From positions 257,134 through 321,133 of the forward strand of contig NZ_NHOC01000005.1 of NCBI RefSeq assembly GCF_002157465.1: 64,000 nt of DNA. Reading direction: 5' to 3'. The notes below the pieces were generated by a model, which saw only the letters and a program-made list of their open reading frames with translations, was not told where the DNA came from and ran no database searches. Positions 36,039-45,177 of the stretch are shown piece by piece; the first letter of the stretch is position 1; the number at the start of each line of letters is the position of its first letter. The position numbers and the translations under genes are program-made. The stretch comes from Butyricicoccus porcorum (GTDB lineage: Bacteria; Bacillota; Clostridia; Oscillospirales; Butyricicoccaceae).

Positions 36039-36067
36039 CAAAAACGTCTCCCGACCGGGAGACGTTT
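36039..36067 (-). terminator. Terminator of rlmH and the wal-like locus
   Basis: AAACGTCTCCCG pairs with CGGGAGACGTTT, with AAAAA on the left giving the U-run. Confidence 0.9.
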
Positions 36068-36068
36068 G

Positions 36069-36551
36069 TTATTTATGATATTTTCCGCCCGCAGCAATGT
36101 TGAGGGCGCGATACAGCTGTTCCAGCACCATGACGCGCGCCAGATGATGTGGGAACGTCATGGGGGACATGGACAGCCGCAGCTGTGCGGCGCGCTTGAG
36201 CGCTTCATCCAGCCCACAGGAGCCGCCGATGAGCACACTGATGTGCGAAGTACCGCTGCCCATCCAGCCGCTGAGCTTTTGGGCAAACTGCTCGCTCGAC
36301 AGTTCCCCGCCCTCGATGCACATTGCGATCACCGTGCTGCCCTGCGGGATTTTCGCACGAATCGCATCTGCTTCCTTTGTCAGCGCGACATCTATCTGCG
36401 CCTGGGACGGGCGTTCCGGCAGGCGCTGTTCTGCCAGCTCGATGATCTCCAGCCTGCAATAGCCTTTCAGACGCTTCTCATATTCCGCACACGCCTCACG
36501 GTAAAATTTCTCCTTGAGCTTGCCCACACAAATCAATCGAACAGAGAGCAT
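36069..36551 (-). CDS. rlmH: 23S rRNA pseudouridine(1915) N3-methyltransferase RlmH
   Basis: RlmH methylates pseudouridine 1915 in helix 69 of 23S rRNA. The 160-residue protein is a SPOUT-fold enzyme of normal length. Seen are VGKLKEKFYREAC at the N-terminus, the SAM-binding IGGSCGLDEAL, the C-terminal MTFPHHLARVMVLEQLYRA and the terminal YHK. The gene overlaps walJ by 19 bp, a pairing found in many Firmicutes. Confidence 0.96.
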   Translation of the reverse strand: MLSVRLICVGKLKEKFYREACAEYEKRLKGYCRLEIIELAEQRLPERPSQAQIDVALTKEADAIRAKIPQGSTVIAMCIEGGELSSEQFAQKLSGWMGSGTSHISVLIGGSCGLDEALKRAAQLRLSMSPMTFPHHLARVMVLEQLYRALNIAAGGKYHK

Positions 36552-37339
36552 TGTGTATCCTCCCCTGCCGCCAGCATGAGCGGCTGCTCCATCGCGCCGC
36601 GCGGCGCGACATATAATTCACACTCCGTGCCGTCCAGCACGCGCTGGGTGCAGCGCAGGGCGGTCAGCGGGTTGTTGTTCTTGTCACTCAGATGCGCGAG
36701 CACCAGCCGCTTTGCACCCGCCTGCGCGAGCGCTGCCGCGCCGCGCGCACAGTCCTCATTGGACAGGTGGCCGTATTTGCCGCGGATGCGCTGCTTGAGG
36801 TACATCGGGTACGGCCCGGTGCGCAGCATGTCCACATCGTGGTTGGATTCCAGCACGACGGTATCACAGCCGGAAATCGTGCTGCGGATGTGATCCGGCA
36901 GAAAGCCGACATCGGTCACATATCCCAGCCGGTGTCCGCCGCCGTCGATGCGATACGCGACCGGCTCCGCCGCGTCATGCGGGATGGGCATGGAACGCAC
37001 CTGCAGCCCGTCTATCTCGAACTGTTCGCCGCCCGCAAAGGTGTGCAGGTTTTTCTCTGCCTGCGGCAGCTTTTGCAGGATGGCAGCTGCGGTGCCAAAG
37101 GTCGCATAGACCGGCAAATCATATTTTTTTGTAAATGTCGCCAGTCCCTTGATATGGTCGGTGTGCTCGTGCGTCAGCAGCACGGCGGACAAATCCTCAA
37201 TCTCCATGTCGATGTCATGCAGCGCCTTTCCCAGCGCACGAACAGACACGCCCAGATCGATGAGTACCGACGTATCGCCCGCCTGCCATACCGCACAGTT
37301 GCCGGATGAACCGGATGCAACAGAATAATAAAAGCTCAT
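36533..37339 (-). CDS. walJ: WalJ/YycJ metallo-beta-lactamase fold hydrolase
   Basis: The 268-residue protein has the MBL metal motif THEHTDHIKG (about residues 57-66), further ligands in SMPIPHDAAEP and YVTDVGF, and the C-terminal LAHLSDKNN. WalJ proteins are linked to the WalRK cell-wall regulon and show 5'-exonuclease-like features; the exact role is unsettled. The start at 37339 has GAGGGA just upstream. It lies between murA and rlmH in the last part of a Wal-like locus. Confidence 0.92.
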   Translation of the reverse strand: MSFYYSVASGSSGNCAVWQAGDTSVLIDLGVSVRALGKALHDIDMEIEDLSAVLLTHEHTDHIKGLATFTKKYDLPVYATFGTAAAILQKLPQAEKNLHTFAGGEQFEIDGLQVRSMPIPHDAAEPVAYRIDGGGHRLGYVTDVGFLPDHIRSTISGCDTVVLESNHDVDMLRTGPYPMYLKQRIRGKYGHLSNEDCARGAAALAQAGAKRLVLAHLSDKNNNPLTALRCTQRVLDGTECELYVAPRGAMEQPLMLAAGEDTQCSLFD

Positions 37340-37355
37340 AGTCTTCCCTCGATAA

Positions 37356-37382
37356 AAAAGGGAACTGCACATGCAGTCCCCT
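37356..37382 (-). terminator. Terminator between murA and walJ
   Basis: In the leftward RNA GGGACTGCA pairs with TGCAGTTCCC (one bulge), then six U. Confidence 0.8.
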
Positions 37383-37400
37383 CTGGTGAATCGTGTGTTA

Positions 37401-38669
37401 TCAATCCTCGACGCGCTCAATCTCGCCGCCGATGCCGCGCAGCTTGCCGACCAGGTCTTCATAGCCGCGCTCGACATAACCGATCTGTGAAACCGTCGTC
37501 GTGCCGTGTGCCGCAAGACCTGCGATGACCATCGCCGCGCCTGCGCGCAGGTCATGCGCAACAACATCCGTACCGTTCAGGTCGGGCACGCCGTCGATGA
37601 CTGCCGTCTCCTTGAACACATTGATGTGCGCGCCCATCTTAATCATTTCCTCCGTATAACGGAAGCGGTTTGCCCACACGCCCTCGGTGACATGGCTCGA
37701 ACCGTCCGCCAGACACATGACTGCCGCCATCTGCGGCTGCATGTCGGTCGGAAAGCCCGGATACGGCAGGGTCTTGAGATTGGTATGGCGCAGCGGACCC
37801 GTGCGTCTGACGCGGACAGAATCGTCATACATATCGATTTTCACGCCCATGTCTTCCAGCTTGCTGCTGATGCATTCCAGATGCTTCGGGATGACATTCT
37901 TAATGAGCACATCGCCGCCGCACGCCGCAACAGCCGCCATATATGTACCCGCCTCAATCTGATCCGGGATGATGGAATACGTGCCGCCATGCAGGCGCTC
38001 AACGCCATTTACAATAATTTTATCCGTGCCGGCGCCCTTGATATCCGCACCCATCTGGTTGAGGAAGTTCGCCAGATCGACAATATGCGGCTCCTTGGCG
38101 ACATTTTCCATGACAGTCTGTCCCTTGGCAAAGACTGCCGCCAGCATGACGTTCATCGTTGCGCCGACGGTGACAACATCGAAATAAATATGATTTCCGA
38201 CCAGACCTTCCGGCGCAATGGCAGAAATAAAGCCCTCGCTCTCCACACGGACAAAGCTGTTGAGCTTTTCAAAGCCCTTGACATGCTGGTCAACCGGGCG
38301 AATTCCGCCAAAGTTGCAGCCGCCCGGCATCGCCACACGGGCGCGGCCATAGCGTCCCAGCTCCGCGCCGATGAAATAATACGACGCGCGCAGCTTGGTC
38401 ATATGCTCAAAGGTCTCCTCGCTTTCGAGGTTGACACCAGTGTTTTCCGTGCGGAAGGTGGTCGCATCGAGCTGCTCGATGTTGACGCCCATCTTTTCCA
38501 GAATCTCGAATTGCAGCATGACATCTACAATATTCGGTACATTTTCAATGATACACGGTCCATCGACCATCAGCGCTGCGGGCACAATCGCAACCGCCGC
38601 ATTTTTCGCGCCGCTGATGGTGACCTCGCCTTCCAGCGGGTGACCTCCGTGGATGATATATTTCTCCAA
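37401..38669 (-). CDS. murA: UDP-N-acetylglucosamine 1-carboxyvinyltransferase
   Basis: MurA transfers enolpyruvate from PEP to UDP-GlcNAc, the first committed step of peptidoglycan synthesis and the fosfomycin target. The 422-residue protein is full length. It has GAKNAAVAIVPAALMVDGPC at the N-terminus and the catalytic cysteine loop in MPGGCNFGGIRPVDQH. The cysteine is present, so it should be fosfomycin sensitive. It has its own promoter and a terminator, inside the Wal-like gene group. Confidence 0.97.
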   Translation of the reverse strand: MEKYIIHGGHPLEGEVTISGAKNAAVAIVPAALMVDGPCIIENVPNIVDVMLQFEILEKMGVNIEQLDATTFRTENTGVNLESEETFEHMTKLRASYYFIGAELGRYGRARVAMPGGCNFGGIRPVDQHVKGFEKLNSFVRVESEGFISAIAPEGLVGNHIYFDVVTVGATMNVMLAAVFAKGQTVMENVAKEPHIVDLANFLNQMGADIKGAGTDKIIVNGVERLHGGTYSIIPDQIEAGTYMAAVAACGGDVLIKNVIPKHLECISSKLEDMGVKIDMYDDSVRVRRTGPLRHTNLKTLPYPGFPTDMQPQMAAVMCLADGSSHVTEGVWANRFRYTEEMIKMGAHINVFKETAVIDGVPDLNGTDVVAHDLRAGAAMVIAGLAAHGTTTVSQIGYVERGYEDLVGKLRGIGGEIERVED

Positions 38670-38755
38670 CGAAACCTTCTCCTTAAATACAAATACACAT
38701 CAGGCTGAACGGTCGTTTCCAGCACTTCTCTGCTGCAAAACGGGTAAACCCGTCC

Positions 38756-38783
38756 AATATACATGTTTATTATGTTATCACAA
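38756..38783 (-). promoter_or_regulatory. Promoter of murA
   Basis: Reverse strand TTGTGA (38778-38783), 16 bp, TATATT (38756-38761). The leader contains the hairpin ACGGGT/ACCCGT (about 38740-38753). Confidence 0.6.
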
Positions 38784-38899
38784 CTGTGCGCAGAACGCAA
38801 ACGATTTTTCCCGGTCGGCGGATTTTCGCCCTTGCCGCCAGTTTTCCAGTCCTAGGCAAATGTGATTTGGTACGGATGCACAAACCCTGACACATAAAA

Positions 38900-40015
38900 T
38901 CACTCCCGTTCATCCCAGGAAATATCCAAATCGCTGTCGGCGTCCGCACCGGTGCCGACCGTTTCGGTGGTTTCGGGAAGCGAGTCCGTTCCGGTTGCGC
39001 CGGTATCCGTACTTTGCTGTCCATCGTCGATAATTCCGTCGTCATAATCGACGTCATCCCAATTGACCGGCTCTGTGGTGTCCGTGCTGCCCGCGTCAAT
39101 GTCCGCCGATGCGACGACGTCGCCTGTCAGGATATTGAGCACATAATCGCCGTTTTCCGTCGAAAACCGCCAGCACGGAACGGTTGTAAACCGCCCGCCG
39201 CTCTTGTCTGACAGCACATAAACCGGCTGTGCGCTGATGATCTGGGCAAACGATATATCTGACCCGAGCAGCTGGAACAGCGCCTGCTCCGCCGAATAGG
39301 TCTCAAGTGCGCGCACATTCATGCGCTGCGGGTCTCCGGTGCACCAGATCCCGGTGAGTGTCAGCTCATTGCCCGGCTCCAGCACCGCCGTCAACCCGCA
39401 GCCGAGCAGCTGTGTGCCCTCCAGCTCCTGCCGGATGGTGATCGAATAGCCGTTGTTACCGGAGCCTTCCCCGAGCGGTGTGCTCTCCATCCATTTTTCC
39501 GGAACGTCAATGCCCGCCTTCGCGAGCACGCGGCGCAGCAGCTTCTGTGCCTGTTCCGCGCTGGCGGGCTCCGGCTCACTGTACAGCCCGACCTGCGCGT
39601 CCAGTTCTCCCGACGACGCCCAGCTGACCGAACCGTTTTCGCCTGTCCACACCATGGTGTTGCCCTTTTCCGCACCGGAGGTGACCGTTCCGGTCAGCAG
39701 TGCGCGCGCCAGCGCCTCCTGTACTGCGCTGTCCGCATGCATCGTGTATACCTCCGGACAGTCATCCAGCACATGGTACACACTGGAGCCGCACAGGATG
39801 CCGCGTTCCGCGAGCATCGCGTCCATATGCGTGCGCGTCCGGTGCGACAGATATGCATCATAGCCCTTCACGCAGCCCAGCACCGCCAGCAGCACCACAT
39901 TGCACACCAGCAGGATGGCGATACACGTCGTTCGGACGCGGCTCCATACGGGCACCCGTGTCTGCTCCTGTCTTCGTTTGAGGCGGTTCATCTTCGACAG
40001 ATGGAACTGTTTCAT
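38900..40015 (-). CDS. YycI-like Wal accessory membrane protein
   Basis: In Bacilli YycH and YycI sit in the membrane and control the WalK kinase. This 371-residue protein has a basic cytoplasmic N-terminus, one membrane segment (about residues 31-51) and a large extracellular part. The central region and a PepSY-like segment (PVYVLSDKSGGRFTTVPCW) resemble YycI. It ends with an acidic S/T/D-rich tail of about 60 residues. The assignment rests mainly on topology and on its place between the YycH-like gene and murA-walJ-rlmH. Its start overlaps the previous stop by 4 bp (ATGA). Confidence 0.65.
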   Translation of the reverse strand: MKQFHLSKMNRLKRRQEQTRVPVWSRVRTTCIAILLVCNVVLLAVLGCVKGYDAYLSHRTRTHMDAMLAERGILCGSSVYHVLDDCPEVYTMHADSAVQEALARALLTGTVTSGAEKGNTMVWTGENGSVSWASSGELDAQVGLYSEPEPASAEQAQKLLRRVLAKAGIDVPEKWMESTPLGEGSGNNGYSITIRQELEGTQLLGCGLTAVLEPGNELTLTGIWCTGDPQRMNVRALETYSAEQALFQLLGSDISFAQIISAQPVYVLSDKSGGRFTTVPCWRFSTENGDYVLNILTGDVVASADIDAGSTDTTEPVNWDDVDYDDGIIDDGQQSTDTGATGTDSLPETTETVGTGADADSDLDISWDERE

Positions 40016-41625
40016 GCTGCACCGCCTCCCTGAATCATGCGGTCAAAATCCGCTTGTACCACAACGATTTCCTCCGGTGAGAGGGTCGGCCCGAAATCAG
40101 GCAGATCATCCGCGTCGCCATAACGCAGCACATACCACTGCGGCGACACAGGCGTGCCTGTCGTATCATACCATGCCGTTCCCAGCCCGTCACCGGTCTG
40201 GTCGCCCGCAGGCACATCGTTCCAGCCGTCCTCACCGGCCGGGGTATCCTGCCAGCCGTCCGTCTGTTCGTCCTCTGCATTCCAGAGATCATCTGTTGCA
40301 TCGTCGTACAGCTGCTCCCATGAGCTGTTGGTACCGACCGCCTGGTCGATATACCGCAGGCTGAGCACGGCGTCCTGCGCGGACGACAGGGATGCTGCCG
40401 CCTGCCTTTCCGGCATAACTGCAACCGTTTCCCCGGTCGACTGACAGGTGCGCAGCGCAAGATTTGCGTGCACCATCGCGTCGCCTTCAAATTCATAGCG
40501 CGCAAAATAGCCCGTGATGGCATTGTCCACCGGAACACCGCCGATCTGCATGCCATAGACCACGATATATCGTCCGGAATCCGGGTCAGTGTACGCCTTA
40601 ATCAAGGCAGGCGACGCGCCGCAGTCAATCGCTTCCAACGCCGCGCCGGTCAGTTCATAGCCGGTCTGTATGCACTGCATCAGGCGGTCATGCCCGCGCG
40701 TGACGGGCAGGCGCACACCCGTGCCGTCATACCGCATCGAACCATCCTCCGCCATGCGCACCGTACTGCCGCCGGAGACATAAACCATCACGCCATCCGT
40801 GCCGTAGGCGTGTTCGAGCGCAACCTGTGCGTCCAACCCGAACGCCGTCAGCAGCTCCTCCATGCCGTCTCCGCCGCTGTACGGCTGGAACGACATAACA
40901 TCAAAGGTCTCACCGCCCGGGAAATACAGCAGATCGGGAGAAACCACGGAGTCTTCCTGATCGGCTGCGAGCGCGCAGTCATTCGACTCGAACCGGCCGA
41001 GTGCCGCGGCAAACAGGCTGTCATCAACCGTTGTCTGTGCACACAGCAGCGTGCCGCTTTCGCTGTCGCGCAGCCAGAGTGTGTATCCATCCTCACCGAG
41101 GCAAAGCGCCGCTGTGCCCAGCGTACTGTCCGCCAGTGCGCCATTTACTTCACTGCCGAGCCATCCCGCCGCAATGTGCAGCGGGATGCTCCCGTTGTAT
41201 TCCATCATCAGCAGCTGTCCGTGCAGCGCAGCGCGATACTGTGCGGAAGCCGCTATGACCGGCTCTCCCGCGTGTTCATACGCCTGCGCCCACACATCCG
41301 CTGTCTGTTCATATGCCGTTTTCAGGCCCTCTGTGTTGTACTGAATTCCATATAGGCCGTCTGTTCCGCGCGCGGCAAAGCGTACCGGCAGCGCACAGGC
41401 GCTGTTGTCGGTATCCCGTCCGCTGTGTGCGGAGGTGGACAGCCGCGTGCGCAGGCTGTCCCATGGGATGCTGTCGCGCGTCAGCACACAGGCCCACAGC
41501 GCACCTGCCTGCACCAGCACGCCCGTCGCGAGCAGCACCAGCACGATGCGCTGTAATCCCACATGATGCGCGTGCAGTGCACCGCGCATGCGGCGCACTG
41601 CGTTCCGAAGTCCGCGCCGGATCAT
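40012..41625 (-). CDS. YycH-like Wal accessory membrane protein
   Basis: A 537-residue protein with an arginine-rich cytoplasmic N-terminus, one membrane segment (about residues 27-49) and a long extracellular region, ending in an acidic W/D/T-rich tail. Topology, size and order (sensor - YycH - YycI - walJ) match the WalRK operon, although sequence similarity to Bacilli YycH is not obvious by eye. It overlaps both neighbours by ATGA, so the three genes are translationally coupled. Confidence 0.6.
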   Translation of the reverse strand: MIRRGLRNAVRRMRGALHAHHVGLQRIVLVLLATGVLVQAGALWACVLTRDSIPWDSLRTRLSTSAHSGRDTDNSACALPVRFAARGTDGLYGIQYNTEGLKTAYEQTADVWAQAYEHAGEPVIAASAQYRAALHGQLLMMEYNGSIPLHIAAGWLGSEVNGALADSTLGTAALCLGEDGYTLWLRDSESGTLLCAQTTVDDSLFAAALGRFESNDCALAADQEDSVVSPDLLYFPGGETFDVMSFQPYSGGDGMEELLTAFGLDAQVALEHAYGTDGVMVYVSGGSTVRMAEDGSMRYDGTGVRLPVTRGHDRLMQCIQTGYELTGAALEAIDCGASPALIKAYTDPDSGRYIVVYGMQIGGVPVDNAITGYFARYEFEGDAMVHANLALRTCQSTGETVAVMPERQAAASLSSAQDAVLSLRYIDQAVGTNSSWEQLYDDATDDLWNAEDEQTDGWQDTPAGEDGWNDVPAGDQTGDGLGTAWYDTTGTPVSPQWYVLRYGDADDLPDFGPTLSPEEIVVVQADFDRMIQGGGAA

Positions 41626-42632
41626 AGGGCACGCTCCCTGTCTACCGGGCGCAGCACAGCTGCAAACGTGCCGTCACCCAGCGCGGTAAAGACGACATCC
41701 AGACGGCGTCCGGCGCGCGTAAACTGCCCATGCACCATGCTCTGGGTTTCATCCGGCATAGGCACGCCCGGAAAGGCGTCCGCAAACGCCAGCCCGTTTT
41801 TCGTGTCCATTGTCACGCCAAGCAGATGCTCCGCCACGGTGTTGATCTCTGTAATGATCCCGTCCTCTGCTGTAAATCTCAGATATCCCTCGCGCAGATA
41901 CGGCATAACGGCATCCAGCATATCGACCGTTTCCGCCTTCCTGCGGCGCTTTGACGAGCCGGACTGGTACAGTGCCAACGCCATTGCTTCCCAGTCGCCC
42001 GCAGGCCGGCTGCTGTCGTTTGCATGCTCCCGAATCCCGCGTGCCGTCTCTACCGCAGACGCGGCAAAGGCGCCCGCCAGCGTATGGCTGAGCACCAGAC
42101 AGGCAACCAGACTGAGAACACACGCCGCGAGCAGCAGCAGCAGGATATTCCAAAGCAGCGTGCGCATGCTGCTGCCGTCGTCCATAATATCCACAACGAG
42201 CATGACATCACCGTTTATCGGGATGGCAATATCCATGCGCGACGCGAGCAGCGGGATGGACTGCCCCACCTCGCCGTTCATCGCCGCAACGATGTTATCC
42301 GTCACAGCGGCATTTTCCTGCGAGCCGCCAATCCAATCGCCTGTTTCAGCATCCCAGACACTGTATTCGCGTCCCGCGCCGATGCGCAGCACACCGGCAT
42401 TCGCGTCTATCGCCTGTCCCACGGCTGCCGCGGCGCTCTCGGCAGAGCCGGTTGCCGCCGCATTCATTTCCGTCAGCACATCGGTGGTAAACACCTCTGC
42501 GATCTCGTGCGAAAACTGTGCAGCACTGTACCGCACCACCCCCAAAAGCAGGCAGACGGAGACAATCACCAGCGCGGCGGCGACGGTCAGCAGCATACTG
42601 CCTGTCAATTTTCTTTTCAGCGTTTTCCGCAT
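41622..42632 (-). CDS. WalK-like HAMP/PAS membrane protein lacking a kinase domain
   Basis: The 336-residue protein starts with a membrane segment (about residues 12-33). An extracellular sensor domain of about 125 residues follows (containing VWDAETGDWIGG and SRMDIAIPINGDVML), then a second membrane segment (about 160-185), a HAMP-like linker and a PAS-like domain (LREGYLRFTAEDGIITEINTV). It then ends. The HisKA and HATPase_c domains expected in WalK are absent, with no phospho-acceptor histidine block or N/G boxes. The stop overlaps the next start codon (ATGA), so the short form is not a local frameshift. An AAAGGAG ribosome binding site supports the start. It could be a non-kinase regulator working with a WalRK pair encoded elsewhere. 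Confidence 0.7.
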   Translation of the reverse strand: MRKTLKRKLTGSMLLTVAAALVIVSVCLLLGVVRYSAAQFSHEIAEVFTTDVLTEMNAAATGSAESAAAAVGQAIDANAGVLRIGAGREYSVWDAETGDWIGGSQENAAVTDNIVAAMNGEVGQSIPLLASRMDIAIPINGDVMLVVDIMDDGSSMRTLLWNILLLLLAACVLSLVACLVLSHTLAGAFAASAVETARGIREHANDSSRPAGDWEAMALALYQSGSSKRRRKAETVDMLDAVMPYLREGYLRFTAEDGIITEINTVAEHLLGVTMDTKNGLAFADAFPGVPMPDETQSMVHGQFTRAGRRLDVVFTALGDGTFAAVLRPVDRERAL

Positions 42633-42681
42633 TCCGTTCTCCTTTCGCAGGGCTGCACTTCCCCGGTGCCGCCCCGCCGGG

Positions 42682-43218
42682 TCAGAGACCCATAATCAGT
42701 GCTTTGCCGATTGCCGCGACCGTCTTTGCGTCATGGATTTCGCCCGACGCAATGCGCTGGCACAGCTCATCGAACGGCATGCGCACAATTTCGACAAACT
42801 CATCGTCATCCGGGTGAGTTTCGCCCTGCGTCAGATCCTTTGCGCAGTACAGGTGCAGGCGCTCGGTCATAAAGCCGGGGGACGGCCAAAGCTCACCCAT
42901 CGGGATCATCTGTCCTGCACGCAGGCCGGTTTCCTCCGCCAGCTCCCGGCGGCCGCATTCCAGTGCTTCCTCCGGGCCCTGATCCATCTTGCCCGCCGGG
43001 ATTTCCAGCGTTGTAGTTTCATACGGATAGCGGTATTGCCGTACCAGCGTTACGATGCGGTTTTCATCAATCGGCAGGATGCCGACACCGCCGACATGTT
43101 CACATACCTCGCGCTTGCACGGCTTGCCATTTGGCAGCAGTGCATCATCGACGCGGACAGACATAATTTTTCCGTGAAATTTATAATCGCTCTTCACTTT
43201 CTTTTCTGTAAAATCCAT
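42682..43218 (-). CDS. Nudix hydrolase (ADP-ribose pyrophosphatase type)
   Basis: The 178-residue protein has the ADP-ribose pyrophosphatase pattern. LVRQYRYPYETTTLEIPAGK precedes the Nudix box, whose REL.EETG core (GRRELAEETGL) is intact, and the PSPGF segment follows 15 residues later. It probably hydrolyses ADP-ribose or a related nucleotide sugar to AMP and a sugar phosphate. The start at 43218 has AAAGGAG 8 bp upstream. It lies 49 bp before the PAS-domain gene with no terminator between them, so it may head that operon. Confidence 0.9.
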   Translation of the reverse strand: MDFTEKKVKSDYKFHGKIMSVRVDDALLPNGKPCKREVCEHVGGVGILPIDENRIVTLVRQYRYPYETTTLEIPAGKMDQGPEEALECGRRELAEETGLRAGQMIPMGELWPSPGFMTERLHLYCAKDLTQGETHPDDDEFVEIVRMPFDELCQRIASGEIHDAKTVAAIGKALIMGL

Positions 43219-43396
43219 GAGAAACTCCTTTCGTTGAAAGGCGGCCAAAAATCGCCGCACGCACGGATATATTTCATTCCTTTTTAGTATAAAATCAACC
43301 GTGCGCTTTGTCAAACCGGATTGTGTGATTTCCGGTGCCCGCGCAGACTTTTTGCAGATACAGCCCACATCCTTTGACTGTGTCCGGATGCAAAAA

Positions 43397-43424
43397 CAGG
43401 GTTCGGCGCATGCCGAACCCTGTC
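43397..43424 (-). other. Perfect hairpin upstream of the nudix gene
   Basis: CAGGGTTCGGC pairs with GCCGAACCCTG around GCAT. It sits beside repeat copy D in the region between glgA and the nudix gene and may help terminate transcription from glgA. Confidence 0.55.
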
Positions 43425-43460
43425 GATTGTGAAATTGTACACCCTGCTGATTTTCGCCCT

Positions 43461-43530
43461 CGCTGTGCGCGGGAGCGCACCACATGGGTTTTCTTTTGTT
43501 TCCTTTTCTTTTTCCCAAAAGAAAAGGAAA
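43461..43530. repeat. Dispersed GTGCGC-hairpin repeat, copy D, with terminator-like stem
   Basis: CGCTGTGCGCGGGAGCGCAC (core 43465-43480), a GGTTTTCTTTTG tract and the perfect stem TTTCCTTTTCTTTT / AAAAGAAAAGGAAA (43499-43530) abutting the glgA stop codon. The arrangement is the same as downstream of the phosphohexomutase gene. Confidence 0.82.
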
Positions 43531-44970
43531 TTACCAGTTCTTTACGGTATCTTCGTAGACATTCATATAATCCTGTGCGGAATGATCCCAGCTGAAGTCC
43601 GAAGTCATGCCCTTGACCTGCATTGCCTTCCATGCTTCCTTGTTATGGCGGAACAAGTAGCAGGCCTTTCCGATGACACCCAGCATCTCATGCGCGTTGT
43701 AATTGGTGAACGAGAAGCCGGTGCCCTCGCCGGTGTACTGATTATACGGCTTGACCGTGTCCTTCAGACCGCCGGTCTCACGCACAAGCGGCAGCGTGCC
43801 ATAGCGCATTGCAATCATCTGCGCCAAGCCACACGGCTCGAACAGCGACGGCATCAGGAACAGATCACAGCCCGCGTAAATCTTGTTCGCCAGATCTGCG
43901 GAGAACATAATATTCGTGGAAATCTTGTCCGGGTACTGCCACTTGGCATTGATAAACATCTGCTCATATTCGTAATCGCCGGTTCCCAATACAATCATGC
44001 GGACATCCTGCTCCAGAATATCAGACAGTACGCACTGTACCAGATCGAGACCCTTCTGGCTGGTCAGACGGCCAACCATACCGATGACAACGGTATCGTC
44101 ATCCGCCTGCAAGCCGCACATTTCAAGCAGCTGTCTGCGGTTGACCTTCTTGTCCTCCAGCGTATCGACCGTATAATTCTTGAACAGATGCGGGTCGGTC
44201 TCCGGATTGAACGAATCGGTATCAATGCCGTTGACAATGCCGCATACCTTGCCCTGATTCCAGCGCAGGACTGCGTCCAGATGGAACCCATAGAACGGAG
44301 TCTGAATTTCGCCCGCATAGGTCGAGGAAACCGTGGTGACACGGTCTGCACAGACAATGGCTGCCTTCATCAGGTTGACGTCACCGTCCTGCTGCATGAA
44401 GCCGTTGTCAAAGTGATAATCGTCGATGCCCAGAACATAGGACAGAATCTCACGGCCATACTGTCCCTGGAATTGGATGTTGTGGATGGTGAACACCGTT
44501 TTGATGCCCTCATACCACGGACGATAATTGTAATTCAGGTTATAATAAACCGGTACCAGCGCGGACTGCCAGTCGTTGCAGTTGATGACATCCGGACGGA
44601 AATTGATGGCTGGCAGCATCTCGAGCACTGCACGGGAGAAGAACGCAAAGCGCTCTGCATCGTCATACTCGCCGTATACCTGATTGCGTGCAAAATAATA
44701 TTCATTGTCGAGGAAATAGTACTTAACACCGTCCGCCTCATAGACAAAAATGCCGCAGTACTGGTTGCGCCAGGCGAGCTGCACATACATGCTCTTGACA
44801 AACGTCATCTTGCTGCGCCAGTCATGGCTGATCTTGCTGTACAACGGGCAAACAACCGCAACCTCTGCACCCTTCGCAGCGAGTGCCTTCGGCAGGGAGC
44901 CTGCGACATCGCCCAAACCGCCGGTCTTGATAAACGGCGCGCATTCACTGCTGACATATAAAACCTTCAT
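43531..44970 (-). CDS. glgA: Glycogen synthase (ADP-glucose)
   Basis: GlgA elongates alpha-1,4-glucan from ADP-glucose. The 479-residue GT5 protein has the ADP-glucose-binding KTGGLGDVAGSLP near the N-terminus, GIDTDSFNPETD, VGRLTSQKGLDLV and the C-terminal PSLFEPCGLAQMIAMRYG with the catalytic glutamate, then TGGLKDTV. GGAGGGG precedes the start. It is the last gene of the glg group and is separated from glgD by a terminator, so it probably has its own promoter. Confidence 0.97.
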   Translation of the reverse strand: MKVLYVSSECAPFIKTGGLGDVAGSLPKALAAKGAEVAVVCPLYSKISHDWRSKMTFVKSMYVQLAWRNQYCGIFVYEADGVKYYFLDNEYYFARNQVYGEYDDAERFAFFSRAVLEMLPAINFRPDVINCNDWQSALVPVYYNLNYNYRPWYEGIKTVFTIHNIQFQGQYGREILSYVLGIDDYHFDNGFMQQDGDVNLMKAAIVCADRVTTVSSTYAGEIQTPFYGFHLDAVLRWNQGKVCGIVNGIDTDSFNPETDPHLFKNYTVDTLEDKKVNRRQLLEMCGLQADDDTVVIGMVGRLTSQKGLDLVQCVLSDILEQDVRMIVLGTGDYEYEQMFINAKWQYPDKISTNIMFSADLANKIYAGCDLFLMPSLFEPCGLAQMIAMRYGTLPLVRETGGLKDTVKPYNQYTGEGTGFSFTNYNAHEMLGVIGKACYLFRHNKEAWKAMQVKGMTSDFSWDHSAQDYMNVYEDTVKNW

Positions 44971-45080
44971 TGGGAACCCCTCCATACTTTTTTCCGCTGC
45001 GGACTGCGCGCCGGGGCGGAAAAGATGCTCTGAATCCATGGCAGATCGGGAACCGCATTGCCGGGTCTCCGATTCCGCCT

Positions 45081-45125
45081 AAAAGAAAACCGGGAGAGCG
45101 AATTGCAGGCAATCCGTCCTCCCGG
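45081..45125 (-). terminator. Terminator between glgD and glgA
   Basis: CCGGGAG pairs with CTCCCGG, with inner GATTGC/GCAATTC pairing, then TTTTCTTTT in the leftward RNA. Confidence 0.8.
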
Positions 45126-45177
45126 CTGATTCCGGATTTATGATTCGTCCTTGAATCGTTTCGGAATATAATATCTC

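Noticed and set aside
41622-42632. Truncation of a WalK kinase by a local frameshift
   Set aside because: The stop codon overlaps the next gene's start (ATGA) and no HisKA or HATPase sequence appears downstream in any frame.
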